Source of the DNA: Pseudomonadota bacterium
GTDB lineage: Bacteria; Desulfobacterota; Desulfovibrionia; Desulfovibrionales; Desulfovibrionaceae
Direction of reading: 5' to 3'
DNA: 64,000 bases
NCBI GenBank assembly: GCA_023399375.1
Contig: JAEWPX010000139.1
Span: 15,841-79,840, forward strand
Shown: piece by piece, positions 38,199 through 47,234 of the stretch
How the letters are laid out: every line of letters begins with the position of its first letter
How positions within the stretch are numbered: the first letter of the stretch is position 1
Made by a program: the position numbers and the translations under genes
Notes under the pieces: generated by a model
The model's input: the letters and a program-made list of their open reading frames with translations, nothing else
What the model was told of the DNA's origin: nothing
Database searches by the model: none

Positions 38199-39392
38199 TC
38201 AGCCCGCAATGCCCTGGCCGAATACGCGTCCGAAGGCCCGGCACTGCCCGAGCGCGTCGTCGTCCGGGTTCCACAGGGCACGGATGCCGTCGGAGACAAC
38301 TTCGAATCCGCATTCCTGCAGTTGCGCCGTAAGCAGCTTGACAGACTCGCCGCTCCAGCCGTAGGCCCCGAAGGCCGCCGCTTTTTTTCTCTTGAAGCCC
38401 AAGCCGCGCACCATCTCCAGAAAACCGCCCAGGGACGATAGATACCCCCGATTGATGGTCGGGGAGCCCACGAGCAAGGCTTTGGAGCGGAAGACCTCCG
38501 TCACGATATCGTTTTTATCGGCCTTGGCGGCATTGAAAAGTTTCACCACAAGGGTCGGATCGGTTTCATGCACGCCTGCGGCAATGGCTTCCGCCATGCG
38601 CCGCGTCCCGTTCCACATGGTGTCGTAGATGATAATGGCTTGATGTTCTTGATAATCCCCGGACCACTCCAGATACTTGGTTACGATCTGCATGGGATTG
38701 TCGCGCCAGATGGTGCCATGACTTGGGCAGATCATCTTGAGTGGCAGGCCAAGTCCGGCAAACTCCTCGATCTTGCGTTTGACCAGTGTGCTGAAGGGTG
38801 TAAGAATGTTGGCGTAGTATTTGATACACTCTTCCATGAGCAGACAAGGGTCGACGAGATCATTGTACATGCCTTCGGAAGCGAGGTGGTGACCAAAAGC
38901 GTCATTGCTGAAGAGAATCTCGTCACCTGTCAAATAGCAGAACATGGTGTCCGGCCAGTGGAGCATAGGGGCTTCGATGAAGAGCAGTTCTCGATTCCCC
39001 AAGCTCAGGCGTTGGCCGGTCTTGACCACTTGGAAGTTCCAATCCTGGTGGTAGTGACCTTTCAGGGATTTGACGCCGTTGGCTGTGCAGAAAACGGGCA
39101 CTTCCGGAATGAGCCGCATGAGCTCCGGCAATCCTCCGCTGTGGTCGCTTTCGGCATGGTTGGCGATAACGTAGTCGATTCGGCCGAGGTCCACGACAGT
39201 TTTGAGCTGTTCGATGAACTCGCCGGCGAAGGGTGCCCAGACCGTTTCCACCAAGGCCGTCTTCTCGTCCTGCACGAGGTAGGCATTGTAGGTGGAGCCG
39301 CGATGCGTGGAGTATTCCTCGCCGTGGAAGCGTCGCAATTCCCAGTCGCGTTTGCCCACCCAGGTGACGTTGTCGGTGATCTTGATACTCAT
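38199..39392 (-). CDS. roo: Flavodiiron protein, rubredoxin:oxygen oxidoreductase type
   Basis: A 397-residue cytoplasmic enzyme that reduces O2 to water (and in some relatives NO to N2O) with electrons from rubredoxin. The N-terminal metallo-beta-lactamase-like domain carries the diiron ligand set: His79, Glu81, Asp83 and His84 in NHAESDHSGG, then LHWPD, SNDAFGHH and PSHGTIWR. The C-terminal 150 residues are a flavodoxin domain binding FMN (YDTMWNGTRRMA). Length and ligand numbering match the D. gigas enzyme. AAAAGGAG before ATG 39392 sets the start. It follows the hemerythrin gene by 35 bases; together they form an oxygen-defence pair. Confidence 0.95.
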   Translation of the reverse strand: MSIKITDNVTWVGKRDWELRRFHGEEYSTHRGSTYNAYLVQDEKTALVETVWAPFAGEFIEQLKTVVDLGRIDYVIANHAESDHSGGLPELMRLIPEVPVFCTANGVKSLKGHYHQDWNFQVVKTGQRLSLGNRELLFIEAPMLHWPDTMFCYLTGDEILFSNDAFGHHLASEGMYNDLVDPCLLMEECIKYYANILTPFSTLVKRKIEEFAGLGLPLKMICPSHGTIWRDNPMQIVTKYLEWSGDYQEHQAIIIYDTMWNGTRRMAEAIAAGVHETDPTLVVKLFNAAKADKNDIVTEVFRSKALLVGSPTINRGYLSSLGGFLEMVRGLGFKRKKAAAFGAYGWSGESVKLLTAQLQECGFEVVSDGIRALWNPDDDALGQCRAFGRVFGQGIAG

Positions 39393-39427
39393 GCCGGTCT
39401 CTCCTTTTCGCGGTCTGCCATCATGGT

Positions 39428-39970
39428 TCACCCCGGCAGATATTCGGTGGCCAGGTCATCCAGGAGTCGGTGAAAGGCCTCGTGCCTACCCGGTCCGATG
39501 CGGTCCTCTTCCAGGCGCTCGAAAGCCTCGTGCATCGCCGTCAGGGCAGGCGTGCCAAGCAAGCGTTCGGCCATGGGGAACAACACACTATTTTCTTTGG
39601 CGATGTGTTGGGTCAGCAATTCGATGTAGTCAAGGGCCGGGGCGACGAATGACCGAGGGGCGGCGCTGCCTGCCAGGGCGGCGTCCATGCCGCGAATAAG
39701 TCCCCGCCCGAGGGCATGTTCGTGAAGCATGATTCCGATGGGACCGCCTTCACGCGGCGTGCCCGCAGCCTCCAATGCGGGGAAGAGGATGTCCTCCTCC
39801 TTGCCGTGGTGGCATTTGTCGACAAAAATTTTGAGGAAATCGAGGATGCCAGTAAGCTCGGCGACTGGAACGGTTCCACCCGCTTCGATGCGCGTGGCGA
39901 GTGCCCGCATGACGCCCAGCATGCGAAGAATGCCTTCATGTTCCGCTCGTAGGTCGTCTGTCGCTGTCAT
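39428..39970 (-). CDS. Hemerythrin-domain protein
   Basis: A 180-residue four-helix protein of the HHE family. Likely diiron ligands appear in the expected order: His in LRAEHEGI, HHGKEED with His and Glu, LHEHALG, and ELLTQHIAKENSVLF. These proteins bind O2 or sense oxygen or iron in the cytoplasm. The gene precedes roo in the same operon, which suggests it supplies or buffers O2 for that reductase. Start ATG 39970 has GAGGAG just upstream; no second candidate is close. Confidence 0.9.
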   Translation of the reverse strand: MTATDDLRAEHEGILRMLGVMRALATRIEAGGTVPVAELTGILDFLKIFVDKCHHGKEEDILFPALEAAGTPREGGPIGIMLHEHALGRGLIRGMDAALAGSAAPRSFVAPALDYIELLTQHIAKENSVLFPMAERLLGTPALTAMHEAFERLEEDRIGPGRHEAFHRLLDDLATEYLPG

Positions 39971-40255
39971 ACGCTCCTCGGGAAGGACTTTAATTGTTTA
40001 ATCATACGCGGCCGGCGATTCTGATGCAAGTAGCCCAGGTTCTTTTTCGATTATGCAAGGTGTTTGCTAAAGGCCACGTCGTCGCCTTCACGACAAGTGG
40101 TTGGCAACGGGCACAGAATGCCGTGTTTGGCGCCTACAACAGCCCAATACTGCCCTATATTTGGCAATAAACCGGCGGCCCGGGCAAGTGGGTATTATTT
40201 TCCGCTGGGCAGAAAAGGCAGAATCAAGGTGGCGGTTGTGCAAATTTACCGGATC
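39971..40255. other. Intergenic stretch between the hemerythrin gene and repeat copy B
   Basis: Upstream region of the hemerythrin-roo operon. The first 60 bases are AT-rich and should hold its promoter. No gene is seen. Confidence 0.4.
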
Positions 40256-40570
40256 AGGGACTCTAACCGCCATGTTGGGACAATTCTACCCTTGCTGCAA
40301 TAGGGGCAAACTGCTAGGTCAAAATCGGAGAAAACCTTCATCAACTATTTTTGAAGTCTAAATATGTCAAGCTGTTATCTTTTGCAGTGAGGTCCGAGGG
40401 TGCGGAGTCCCCCCTTCACCATCTAAAAGGGGTTGCAGCTAACAAGCTGTAACCCCTTTTTTTTGTCTTCAGGGTTACGGCAAGGCTTCAAAAAGCCCTG
40501 TAATTTGGCCAAAGTATCAAAAATGGTCAAACTGCTGGGGCAAACATGCCGGACGCCGGCGTGGGCCATA
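40256..40570 (+). repeat. About 315-bp long-range direct repeat, copy B (copy A at 12363-12683)
   Basis: Same order of sequence as copy A, from AGGGACTCTAACCGCC to GGCGTGGGCCATA. The tRNA-Leu-like end is eroded: GAGTCCCCCCTTCACCATCT lacks the three bases GGC. The terminator is better preserved than in copy A. The two copies are direct and enclose about 27.6 kb. Confidence 0.75.
40429..40464 (+). terminator. Rho-independent terminator in repeat copy B
   Basis: GGGGTTGCAGCT pairs with AGCTGTAACCCC around a short loop and is followed directly by eight T residues; a textbook intrinsic terminator. Confidence 0.85.
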
Positions 40571-40877
40571 ATCACCACAGCTATTTTTGAATGGCTGGGC
40601 CCGGGACCGATGCTGCGACGGGAACGAGCCCGGGCCTCGGAAGCGCTTCGCCGCAAGGCGCAACAAGCCCACCGCAATCTGACGGATCTCATGCGCCGGG
40701 TGGTTGCCGGCGCACGGCCCATATGCAAGCGTCGTCAGGGCGGGAAATCCAGGGAACAACGTATCAGCCTCCCCCGGTCGAAATTATCCGGTGAAAAATG
40801 GCCTTTTTTTGCATCCTTTTCCTCCTCGCATCGTCATCCAGTGAAACACCCGCGAACGCGGTGGCAGGAGGACAACT
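40571..40877. other. Spacer between repeat copy B and arsM
   Basis: About 300 bases with no supported gene. One frame (about 40610-40740) reads as an Arg/Ala-rich helix-like peptide without recognisable domain. The arsM promoter should lie near its right end. Confidence 0.3.
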
Positions 40878-41675
40878 ATGCGTGACGACCGTGACAGTAA
40901 GATCCGGGAATCAATCCGTACAAAATACGCCGAGACAGCCTTGTCCGAGAAGTCCGGCTGTGGCTGCGGAAGTGGTTGCTGTACCCCTCGTGGCGTCAAA
41001 TCATCGAATGATTTTGCCAGGATGGCCGGATATTCCCCGGCCGAATTGCAAAGTGCCCCTGAAGGGGCGAACATGGGCTTGGGCTGCGGCAATCCGCAAG
41101 CCATAGCCGCATTGCGGCCGGGTGAGGTCGTCGTGGACCTAGGCAGCGGCGGCGGCTTTGACTGTTTTCTTGCTGCCAGACAGGTGGGGGAAGAGGGGCG
41201 CGTCATCGGTGTGGACATGACACCGGAGATGGTTGAAAAAGCCAGAAGAAATGCGGTGACCGCGCAATGCGGCAACGTGTCGTTTCGCCTCGGCGAAATC
41301 GAATATCTTCCGGTTCCTAACGGCATTGCCGATATCGTGCTGTCCAACTGCGTGGTGAACCTAAGTACGGATAAGGCCCAGGTATTCCGGGAGGCCTACC
41401 GGGTGCTGAAGCACGGCGGTCGGTTGGCCATATCGGATATCGTGGCGACCGAGGAACTCCCCGAAACGGTGCGCCGGGACATCAGGCTGCATGCCGCCTG
41501 TGTGGCCGGAGCCGAACGAATTGAAGTTCTCGAAGCGATAATGCACGAGGCCGGATTTGTGCATATTTCCATTCGTCCCCGACCGGAAAGCGAGGTGCTG
41601 CTTGCTGCGTATCTTCCGGGACGTAACTTGGAGAAGAGCCTTGCCTCGGCGAACATTGAGGCTGTCAAAGCCTAG
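40878..41675 (+). CDS. arsM: Arsenite S-adenosylmethionine methyltransferase
   Basis: A 265-residue class I methyltransferase that converts arsenite to methylated arsenicals. The SAM site is VVDLGSGGGFDCF with GVDMTPEM after it. The As(III)-binding cysteines of the family are present: Cys70 in GLGCGNP, Cys158 in LSNCVVNL and Cys208 in HAACVAGA, plus an N-terminal cluster CGCGSGCC at 28-35. The region GRLAISDIVATEELPE is also typical. GGAGGA six bases before ATG 40878 fixes the start. The sigma-factor gene sigZ starts 12 bases downstream, a pairing seen in other bacteria. No arsR or arsenite pump gene is in the window. Confidence 0.93.
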   Translation: MRDDRDSKIRESIRTKYAETALSEKSGCGCGSGCCTPRGVKSSNDFARMAGYSPAELQSAPEGANMGLGCGNPQAIAALRPGEVVVDLGSGGGFDCFLAARQVGEEGRVIGVDMTPEMVEKARRNAVTAQCGNVSFRLGEIEYLPVPNGIADIVLSNCVVNLSTDKAQVFREAYRVLKHGGRLAISDIVATEELPETVRRDIRLHAACVAGAERIEVLEAIMHEAGFVHISIRPRPESEVLLAAYLPGRNLEKSLASANIEAVKA

Positions 41676-41686
41676 GGACGGTTGCC

Positions 41687-42256
41687 ATGCGGGAAGAGTT
41701 GCAAGCCATGTGGATTGCGCATCGGGATGAAATCAGGGCCTTCATCGCTCGGCGGGTACCTTGCCAGGCTGCCGTGGACGATATTCTGCAAGACGTATTT
41801 TACAAGACACTATCCCGATTGGCAGAAGACCATATCACGCAGCCACGGGGCTGGCTTTTCGCAGTTGCCCGAACAACCATTGCAGACCATTATCGCGGCA
41901 TTCGTCCCACCGTGGATGTCCCTTCTTCCCTGGTATCCGCGAGCCCTGACCCGAGTGCGGGTTCCCCCGAAGAGATGGGAACTTGCCTGAAGCCGATGAT
42001 CGAGACCCTGTCGGAAAAAATGCGCGCGCCTTTGGTCATGGCCGATTACGAGGGGCTGCGGCAACAGGAGGTGGCCAGACGCCTGGGCATCTCACTGACG
42101 GCGGTCAAGTCTCGCATCTTGCGGGCGAGGCTGCAATTACGACGCATGATCGAGGATTGTTGCAAGCTGGAGTTGGATGCCCGGGGAAACATCATGGACT
42201 TTGTCGTCAAACCGGGGGGATGTGCCCGGTGGAGTGTCGCGAAGACCGGACGCTAA
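41687..42256 (+). CDS. sigZ: ECF-like RNA polymerase sigma factor SigZ
   Basis: A 189-residue sigma-70-family protein. Region 2 spans about 8-65 (VDDILQDVFYKTLSRL) and region 4 spans 105-160, with a helix-turn-helix in QEVARRLGISLTAVKSRILRAR. The tail LDARGNIMDFVVKPGGC is characteristic of SigZ. It directs RNA polymerase to a small regulon, unknown here; being cotranscribed with arsM it may respond to arsenic or thiol stress. No anti-sigma gene adjoins it. The C-terminal extension after PGGC is probably read-out sequence beyond the usual end. Confidence 0.88.
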   Translation: MREELQAMWIAHRDEIRAFIARRVPCQAAVDDILQDVFYKTLSRLAEDHITQPRGWLFAVARTTIADHYRGIRPTVDVPSSLVSASPDPSAGSPEEMGTCLKPMIETLSEKMRAPLVMADYEGLRQQEVARRLGISLTAVKSRILRARLQLRRMIEDCCKLELDARGNIMDFVVKPGGCARWSVAKTGR

Positions 42257-42334
42257 TCCGGTAGGGGCGTGGCAGCCACCAAAAGTGGGGACAACACGAA
42301 ATGGTAGCAACTGGCCCCCGAAGGAGTTGCCCCC

Positions 42335-42436
42335 ATGTTGACGGATTCCGCGATACGCAACGCAAAACCCGGCCCGAAGCCCGTCAAAATGTTCGACTCC
42401 GGGGGACTCTATTTGGAGGTGGTGGCTGTCGGCTGA
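42335..42436 (+). pseudogene. N-terminal stub of a P4-type integrase
   Basis: A good AAGGAG site precedes ATG 42335 and 33 codons follow: LTDSAIRNAKPGPKP then MFDSGGLYLEV, the signature opening of P4-like integrases (DUF4102 arm-binding domain). A TGA then ends the frame. Just downstream the same frame shows LHEARL, like the LAEAR of intact integrases, and then nothing. The gene is dead. Confidence 0.65.
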
Positions 42437-42990
42437 GGCGGCTTCTTTCATTTCGCGCCAAAGGGGGCCTTCGTGGTCGATCTGCACGAAGCCCGACTGG
42501 TTGCGGTCACAAGGTGGTATAATTTAATCCAACTTTTAAAAATTCAACCTGCGCATCTGCAATGCGGTTCAGGAAGCAGAGGTCCAGAACATCACTTTTT
42601 AAGTCCCATTTCAAGGAGTTAGGCTCAACAAACATGACCATTTTTGCTGTGATATGATTGGTTGGTGCATCGGCGCGACGAGGGCCCCTCCACAATCTAC
42701 CTTTATTTTCCTATATATCTTTACAGCAGCCCTCTTTTTGCTATATCGATAAGTAGGCATGGTAAAAGCATGCTATAGTCGCCATTGCGCCGGCTTGTCC
42801 GAGCAGAATGCCGATTTGATCGCCTTACGGGATGGGCCGCAGCCGTGTGATCTGTCCACAGGGCATGCAGCGTCGCAAGAACAGGCAGGGTCCGTCGGGG
42901 ATGGTCCCCCATCAGCCGGAAGGTCTTTCCCGGGGTTCGGACCGATCGAAAGAGCAACCCCTAAACATTGGCACCCATAACGGAAGCCCC
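42437..42990. other. 554-bp spacer, partly AT-rich, before the DUF3160 gene
   Basis: An AT-rich segment at 42510-42780 interrupts the GC-rich background. A 62-codon minus-strand frame at 42507-42695 has no recognisable domain and is not called. The right half, upstream of ATG 42991, is GC-rich and shows no clear promoter. Confidence 0.35.
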
Positions 42991-45372
42991 ATGAAGCCGA
43001 AACACCTCTTGCTGCTCTTTCTGGTCCTGGCGCTGCTGGCGTCCCACGCCGTTTGGGCCGCGAATCAGGCCGCTTTCCTGGCTGCAAACGGCACAGTGGC
43101 CTTGACGCCCGACACGCCCGCCGGTTTTACGGTCCCGGCCGTGCCCCCGGCCGCCGTTCCGACGCCGACCATGGAGGAAGCCCCGACCAGTGTGGATACG
43201 GCCGCCAATGCCAAGGCCGTGCTCACAAGGCTCAAGCTCAACCTGTCCGGGGACGAGAAGCACTTTCTCGACCGGAACAAGTTTCTGCTCGTTCCCAAAC
43301 GGGCCACGGCCTATGCCGGAAAATACGATTTCACGAGCTGCAATTCCCCTGAAGCCTACGACGAGATGCTCGGCATGCACGACCAGGTCTGCGGCGATTC
43401 CGATCCCATGAATCGCCAACCGGAAAACACCCGGCTCGTCACGGTGGATATCGTGCTGCACGCCCTGGGCAAATATTTTGAAAATGCCATGGAGCACCTC
43501 GAAAAAACAGAGTTGGCTCCCATGCTGCAACGATTCGTCGCCGGTTTGCGCGACCAAGCCCTGGCCCGCCGAAAAAACGCCGCCGGCGAGCTCGCCGAGC
43601 GCCTGGAAATCGTGGCCGCGCAACTCACCATACCGCTGGTCGTTCTTGAAAACGTCAAGGTCGTCAAGATCAGGACGGATGGCCCTCCCCCCGGCAAGCC
43701 TGCCCCGGACAACGCAGACACCGCCAAGGCCGCCCTGGCCCGGCTGGATAAGTACAAGAAGGACTTTTCGCCCCAGACGCTGGCTCGATTGCAGCAGGAA
43801 CTCGCTCTTGTGTACGCGGCCAAGGACGTGACCGTATCCCCCTTATTCGGTGGCTACGACCCGGATGGCACGCTCAAGGCCGACTACACCCAATATCTCC
43901 CCCGGGGCCATTACGCCAAGAACTCCCAACTGCGCGGCTACTTCCGGGCCATGATGTATCTGGGCCGCAACGGTTGGCCGCTGTCCCAACCAAGCGGCCT
44001 GTCCGACGCCCTGCTGGTCATGGTCATGACCGCCTCGCCGGGCCCCGATGGCAAGCCCCTCGCCGCATCCTGGCGGCGCATCATGGATGTCACCGGCTTT
44101 TTCGCCGGCCTTCCCGACAACATCGCCTATCCCGGGCTGCGGGACTTCACCATCCGCGTCCTTGGCAAGGACAGCCTGTCTCCGGCCGACGCCGTGAACC
44201 AGGACGTGCGCGACAGGCTCGCGGCCAGCCTCCACGAGTTGCCCGCGCCGCGCATTCTGGCCGATATCCTGGTCTCCCCCCAGATACCCGACACGACAAA
44301 AGGGCAACTCCTGGCCCAGAGCAGGAGCTTTCACCTGTTCGGCCAGCGATTTAGCCCGGACGCCTGGATCTTTTCGCGCCTGACCGCCGGCCAGGAGAAA
44401 ACCGAACTCCGGCTTCCCTCCATGCCCACGGCCCTGTTCGTGCCGGCCGCCCTCGGCAACAAACCCGCCCGGGACTTGGTGGCCGCTTTCCTGGCCCGGC
44501 CCGGACAGGCGTTCACACCGGAGCAGGTGGAGGCGTTCCTGGGCCGACTGGATGCCACGGCCGCCCAGTTGGCCGAGATGCCCGAAACTGATTGGTACGC
44601 GAGCCTGGCCTCGGGCTGGCTCCACGTCCTGTCCACCCTCAAGTCCGCGTACGGCCAGGGATGGCCGGGCTACATGCAAAGTCCGCCCTTCCCGGCCAAG
44701 CAGATCGAGTCGGTTCTCGGCTCCTACACCGAACTGAAGCACGCCACCATCCTGTACGCGAAACCGAATTATGCCGAGTTCGGCTCCGGCGAGGAGGAGG
44801 GTACGCCCCCGCCCGTGCCCAAGGGCTTTGTCGAACCGAATCCCGACTTCTGGAACGCGCTGTTGCGACTTGTGGACACGGCCAAGGCCGGCTTCGCCCA
44901 CTACAAGGTCCTGCTCCCGGAAGTCGAGGAAGAAGGCCGGCTGGATCGATTCCGCAAGCAAGTGGCGTTTTATGCCGCCCTGGCCGACAAGGAACTGACC
45001 AATACCCCCATTGGCGAGGAAGACTATGAGACCTTGCGCCTGGCCAACCTGTCGGAAATGGCCTCCCCCTTCGAACCGGTCGTCATCGAACCGGACCAAT
45101 GCCAAAGCGCCCTGACCGTGGACGTGCACACCGATGCCGTCACCGGCCGTGTCTTGTACGAAGGCACGGCCGAGCCCTACGTCATGCTGGCCCTGGTCGG
45201 CAACGAGGCCAGTCCCCGGCTGGTGGTCGGCACGGCCTTCAACCACTACGAGTTCACCCGGCCCCTGGCCGAGGGCCGGCTCACGGACCAGGCCTGGCGG
45301 GCTGCGGTCTATGCCAGGCAACCGAAGCTTCCCGCCAAAAACGATTGGTACAAGGTCCTGCGCGTCAAATGA
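42991..45372 (+). CDS. Exported DUF3160-family protein
   Basis: A 793-residue protein. The signal peptide (HLLLLFLVLALLASHAVWA) is cut after about residue 23. The family marks are TQYLPRGHYAKNSQLRGYFRAMMYLGRNGW near 310 (shown here in two parts in the sequence around YLPRGHY and FRAMMYLGR) and a late WYKVLRVK. DUF3160 proteins are exported and of unknown function. The protein is rich in Ala, Leu and Pro with helical segments. The MEMO-CapA gene starts 40 bases downstream and is probably cotranscribed, so both may act on the same periplasmic target; this is inference. ATG 42991 is chosen because the signal peptide starts there. Confidence 0.85.
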   Translation: MKPKHLLLLFLVLALLASHAVWAANQAAFLAANGTVALTPDTPAGFTVPAVPPAAVPTPTMEEAPTSVDTAANAKAVLTRLKLNLSGDEKHFLDRNKFLLVPKRATAYAGKYDFTSCNSPEAYDEMLGMHDQVCGDSDPMNRQPENTRLVTVDIVLHALGKYFENAMEHLEKTELAPMLQRFVAGLRDQALARRKNAAGELAERLEIVAAQLTIPLVVLENVKVVKIRTDGPPPGKPAPDNADTAKAALARLDKYKKDFSPQTLARLQQELALVYAAKDVTVSPLFGGYDPDGTLKADYTQYLPRGHYAKNSQLRGYFRAMMYLGRNGWPLSQPSGLSDALLVMVMTASPGPDGKPLAASWRRIMDVTGFFAGLPDNIAYPGLRDFTIRVLGKDSLSPADAVNQDVRDRLAASLHELPAPRILADILVSPQIPDTTKGQLLAQSRSFHLFGQRFSPDAWIFSRLTAGQEKTELRLPSMPTALFVPAALGNKPARDLVAAFLARPGQAFTPEQVEAFLGRLDATAAQLAEMPETDWYASLASGWLHVLSTLKSAYGQGWPGYMQSPPFPAKQIESVLGSYTELKHATILYAKPNYAEFGSGEEEGTPPPVPKGFVEPNPDFWNALLRLVDTAKAGFAHYKVLLPEVEEEGRLDRFRKQVAFYAALADKELTNTPIGEEDYETLRLANLSEMASPFEPVVIEPDQCQSALTVDVHTDAVTGRVLYEGTAEPYVMLALVGNEASPRLVVGTAFNHYEFTRPLAEGRLTDQAWRAAVYARQPKLPAKNDWYKVLRVK

Positions 45373-45412
45373 GGTGCGCGGGCAAGGGAGGAGCAGACGG
45401 CGGGCTGTCCGC

Positions 45413-47122
45413 ATGAGTAAAATGATGGGGCCAGGGATCCGCCTCGGGCGGGCAGGGCCAGTGCTGGCCCTGGTCCTGTGCCTGCTGGGGGTTTGTCCGC
45501 CGGCCCGGGGCGAGGCGCCCTTTCCCGCCCTCTATCCGGCCCCGGACCTGTTCACGGACGCCCTGGCCAGGTATTCCCGGCCGCCCTTGGACCGACGCGT
45601 CACCGGGCTGACCGTGCCCCACCATCTCCTGGCCATCGATCTCCTGGCGGAAGCGTTTTCACGGCTTCGCGGCCAAGCCTACCATCGCGTCGTCATCCTG
45701 TGCCCGGACCACTTCACCCGCAGCCAGTCACCGTTTGCCGTGGCCGGGCGCGATTTCGACACCTGTTTCGGGCCGCTCGCCGTGGATGCGACGGCGGTCG
45801 AGCGGCTGCTGTCCTGTCCGTTGGTAGCGACATCCCCACTTTTTTCCCAGGAACACGGCATCCACGCCCTGACGCCCTTCCTGGCCCGGTATTTTCCCCA
45901 GGCCGGCCTGGTCGCCGTGGCCATCCGCAAGACCGTCACGCCGGAGCAGCTGGACACCCTTGCCGCCGCCCTCACGCCTTTGCTCGACGACAAAACCCTG
46001 CTCATCCAGAGCACGGATTTTTCCCACTATCTCGCACCGGCGCAGGCCGCTCGCATGGATCGGCAAACCCTGCGCCTGCTGGCCGATCCGGACCCCAGGC
46101 CCTTGCTCGGTCTCAACCAGCCCGGGCATGTGGACTGCAGGGGAGCGCTCTACCTGCAAAGAAAACTGCAACACGACGTGTACCGGGCCGAGCCCACGAC
46201 CGTTGCCAACCGCAACAGCCAGGCCTACGCCGGAACGCCAGTGGCCCGATCCACGAGCTATATGGTGCAGTACTACAGTCGCGACCCGACGTCGCTTCCC
46301 GGTCCGAATCGGATCATCTTCGCCGGAGATACGTTTTTCGGCCGGTTTCTGGCCAAGGTGCTGGCCCGGCCGGGCAAACGCCGGGAGCTGGTGCGGCTGG
46401 TGCGAGGGGTGACCGGCGGTGCGCCGCTTGTGGTCAATCTGGAAGGAGTCCTGGCCCGGCGCTGTCACCGAAATCCCGGGCCCTACACCTTGTGCATGCC
46501 GCGAGACGCCAGTCTGGCCCTGCTGCGCGACCTGAACGTCAAGGTGGTGGGACTGGCCAACAACCATGTTCACGACCTCGGCACGGCAGCCCTGGCCCGC
46601 ATGGTGCGGGACCTGACCAGGATCGGCATCACGGCCTTGCCGGCAGGAGCTGTCCGCGATGTGGGCCCGCTACGGATCACCGCCATGACCGACCTGGACA
46701 ATGCCGATCCGCGCCGGAGGGATCTGTTGCAGACAACTGCCATCGCCCGTCTGGCCAAGTTCAAGGGGAAAAAATCGCTTTGCGTCCTGGTGCATTGGGG
46801 GAGAGAATTCGCCGCCGGACCGGACGATCGGGAACGGGAGCTCGCCCGGTCCCTGCGTCAGGCCGGGGCGACGCTGGTCATCGGCAGCCATCCCCACCGG
46901 ACCTGGAGCCTCTCCTGCGACACGGATGGCTGCGTGGCCTGGTCCCTGGGGAATTTCCTTTTCGACCAGTCCCGTCCCGAAACCAATGGGGCCCTTGTCG
47001 AAGTCCGCTTTTTCCGCCAGGGAACACAGGCCATCCGCCTGCTCTCGGTGGGGAATCTCTACCGCCGCATGTCGGCCGCCCCCTCGCGCGGAGCACTCGC
47101 CCCAGAGACGGCCTGGCCATAA
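45413..47122 (+). CDS. Exported fusion of a MEMO-family domain and a CapA-type metallophosphatase domain
   Basis: A 569-residue protein with a signal peptide ending near residue 35 (PPARGEA). Residues 40-285 are a MEMO-family domain (AmmeMemoRadiSam protein B family): VPHHLL, CPDHFTR, EHGIHALTPFL, STDFSHYL and DCRGAL correspond to the conserved metal-site His/Cys positions. Residues 300-555 are a CapA/poly-gamma-glutamate-synthesis phosphatase-like domain: IIFAGDTFFGR, VNLEGVLA, LANNHVHDLG, LVHWGREF and IGSHPHRTW supply a two-metal site. Both halves look catalytically complete. An exported MEMO domain is unusual since the family is mostly cytoplasmic. Substrate unknown. The nearest good Shine-Dalgarno lies about 20 bases before ATG 45413, so the start is less certain. 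Confidence 0.88.
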   Translation: MSKMMGPGIRLGRAGPVLALVLCLLGVCPPARGEAPFPALYPAPDLFTDALARYSRPPLDRRVTGLTVPHHLLAIDLLAEAFSRLRGQAYHRVVILCPDHFTRSQSPFAVAGRDFDTCFGPLAVDATAVERLLSCPLVATSPLFSQEHGIHALTPFLARYFPQAGLVAVAIRKTVTPEQLDTLAAALTPLLDDKTLLIQSTDFSHYLAPAQAARMDRQTLRLLADPDPRPLLGLNQPGHVDCRGALYLQRKLQHDVYRAEPTTVANRNSQAYAGTPVARSTSYMVQYYSRDPTSLPGPNRIIFAGDTFFGRFLAKVLARPGKRRELVRLVRGVTGGAPLVVNLEGVLARRCHRNPGPYTLCMPRDASLALLRDLNVKVVGLANNHVHDLGTAALARMVRDLTRIGITALPAGAVRDVGPLRITAMTDLDNADPRRRDLLQTTAIARLAKFKGKKSLCVLVHWGREFAAGPDDRERELARSLRQAGATLVIGSHPHRTWSLSCDTDGCVAWSLGNFLFDQSRPETNGALVEVRFFRQGTQAIRLLSVGNLYRRMSAAPSRGALAPETAWP

Positions 47123-47234
47123 TCCCCGGCCGGATGGGATGTCTCGGCTCCTAAAAGCCCTTGCGCGGGTGCTCTGCGTTGTAATCCTCGAACCGGGCCG
47201 GCAAAAGCGCCGGAACGGATGGCGGTCGATGTCG

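Noticed and set aside
43843..45414. 523-codon open frame on the minus strand opposite the DUF3160 gene
   Set aside because: Same reason: shadow of a GC-rich gene, with Gly/Gln/Arg-rich composition and no domain.
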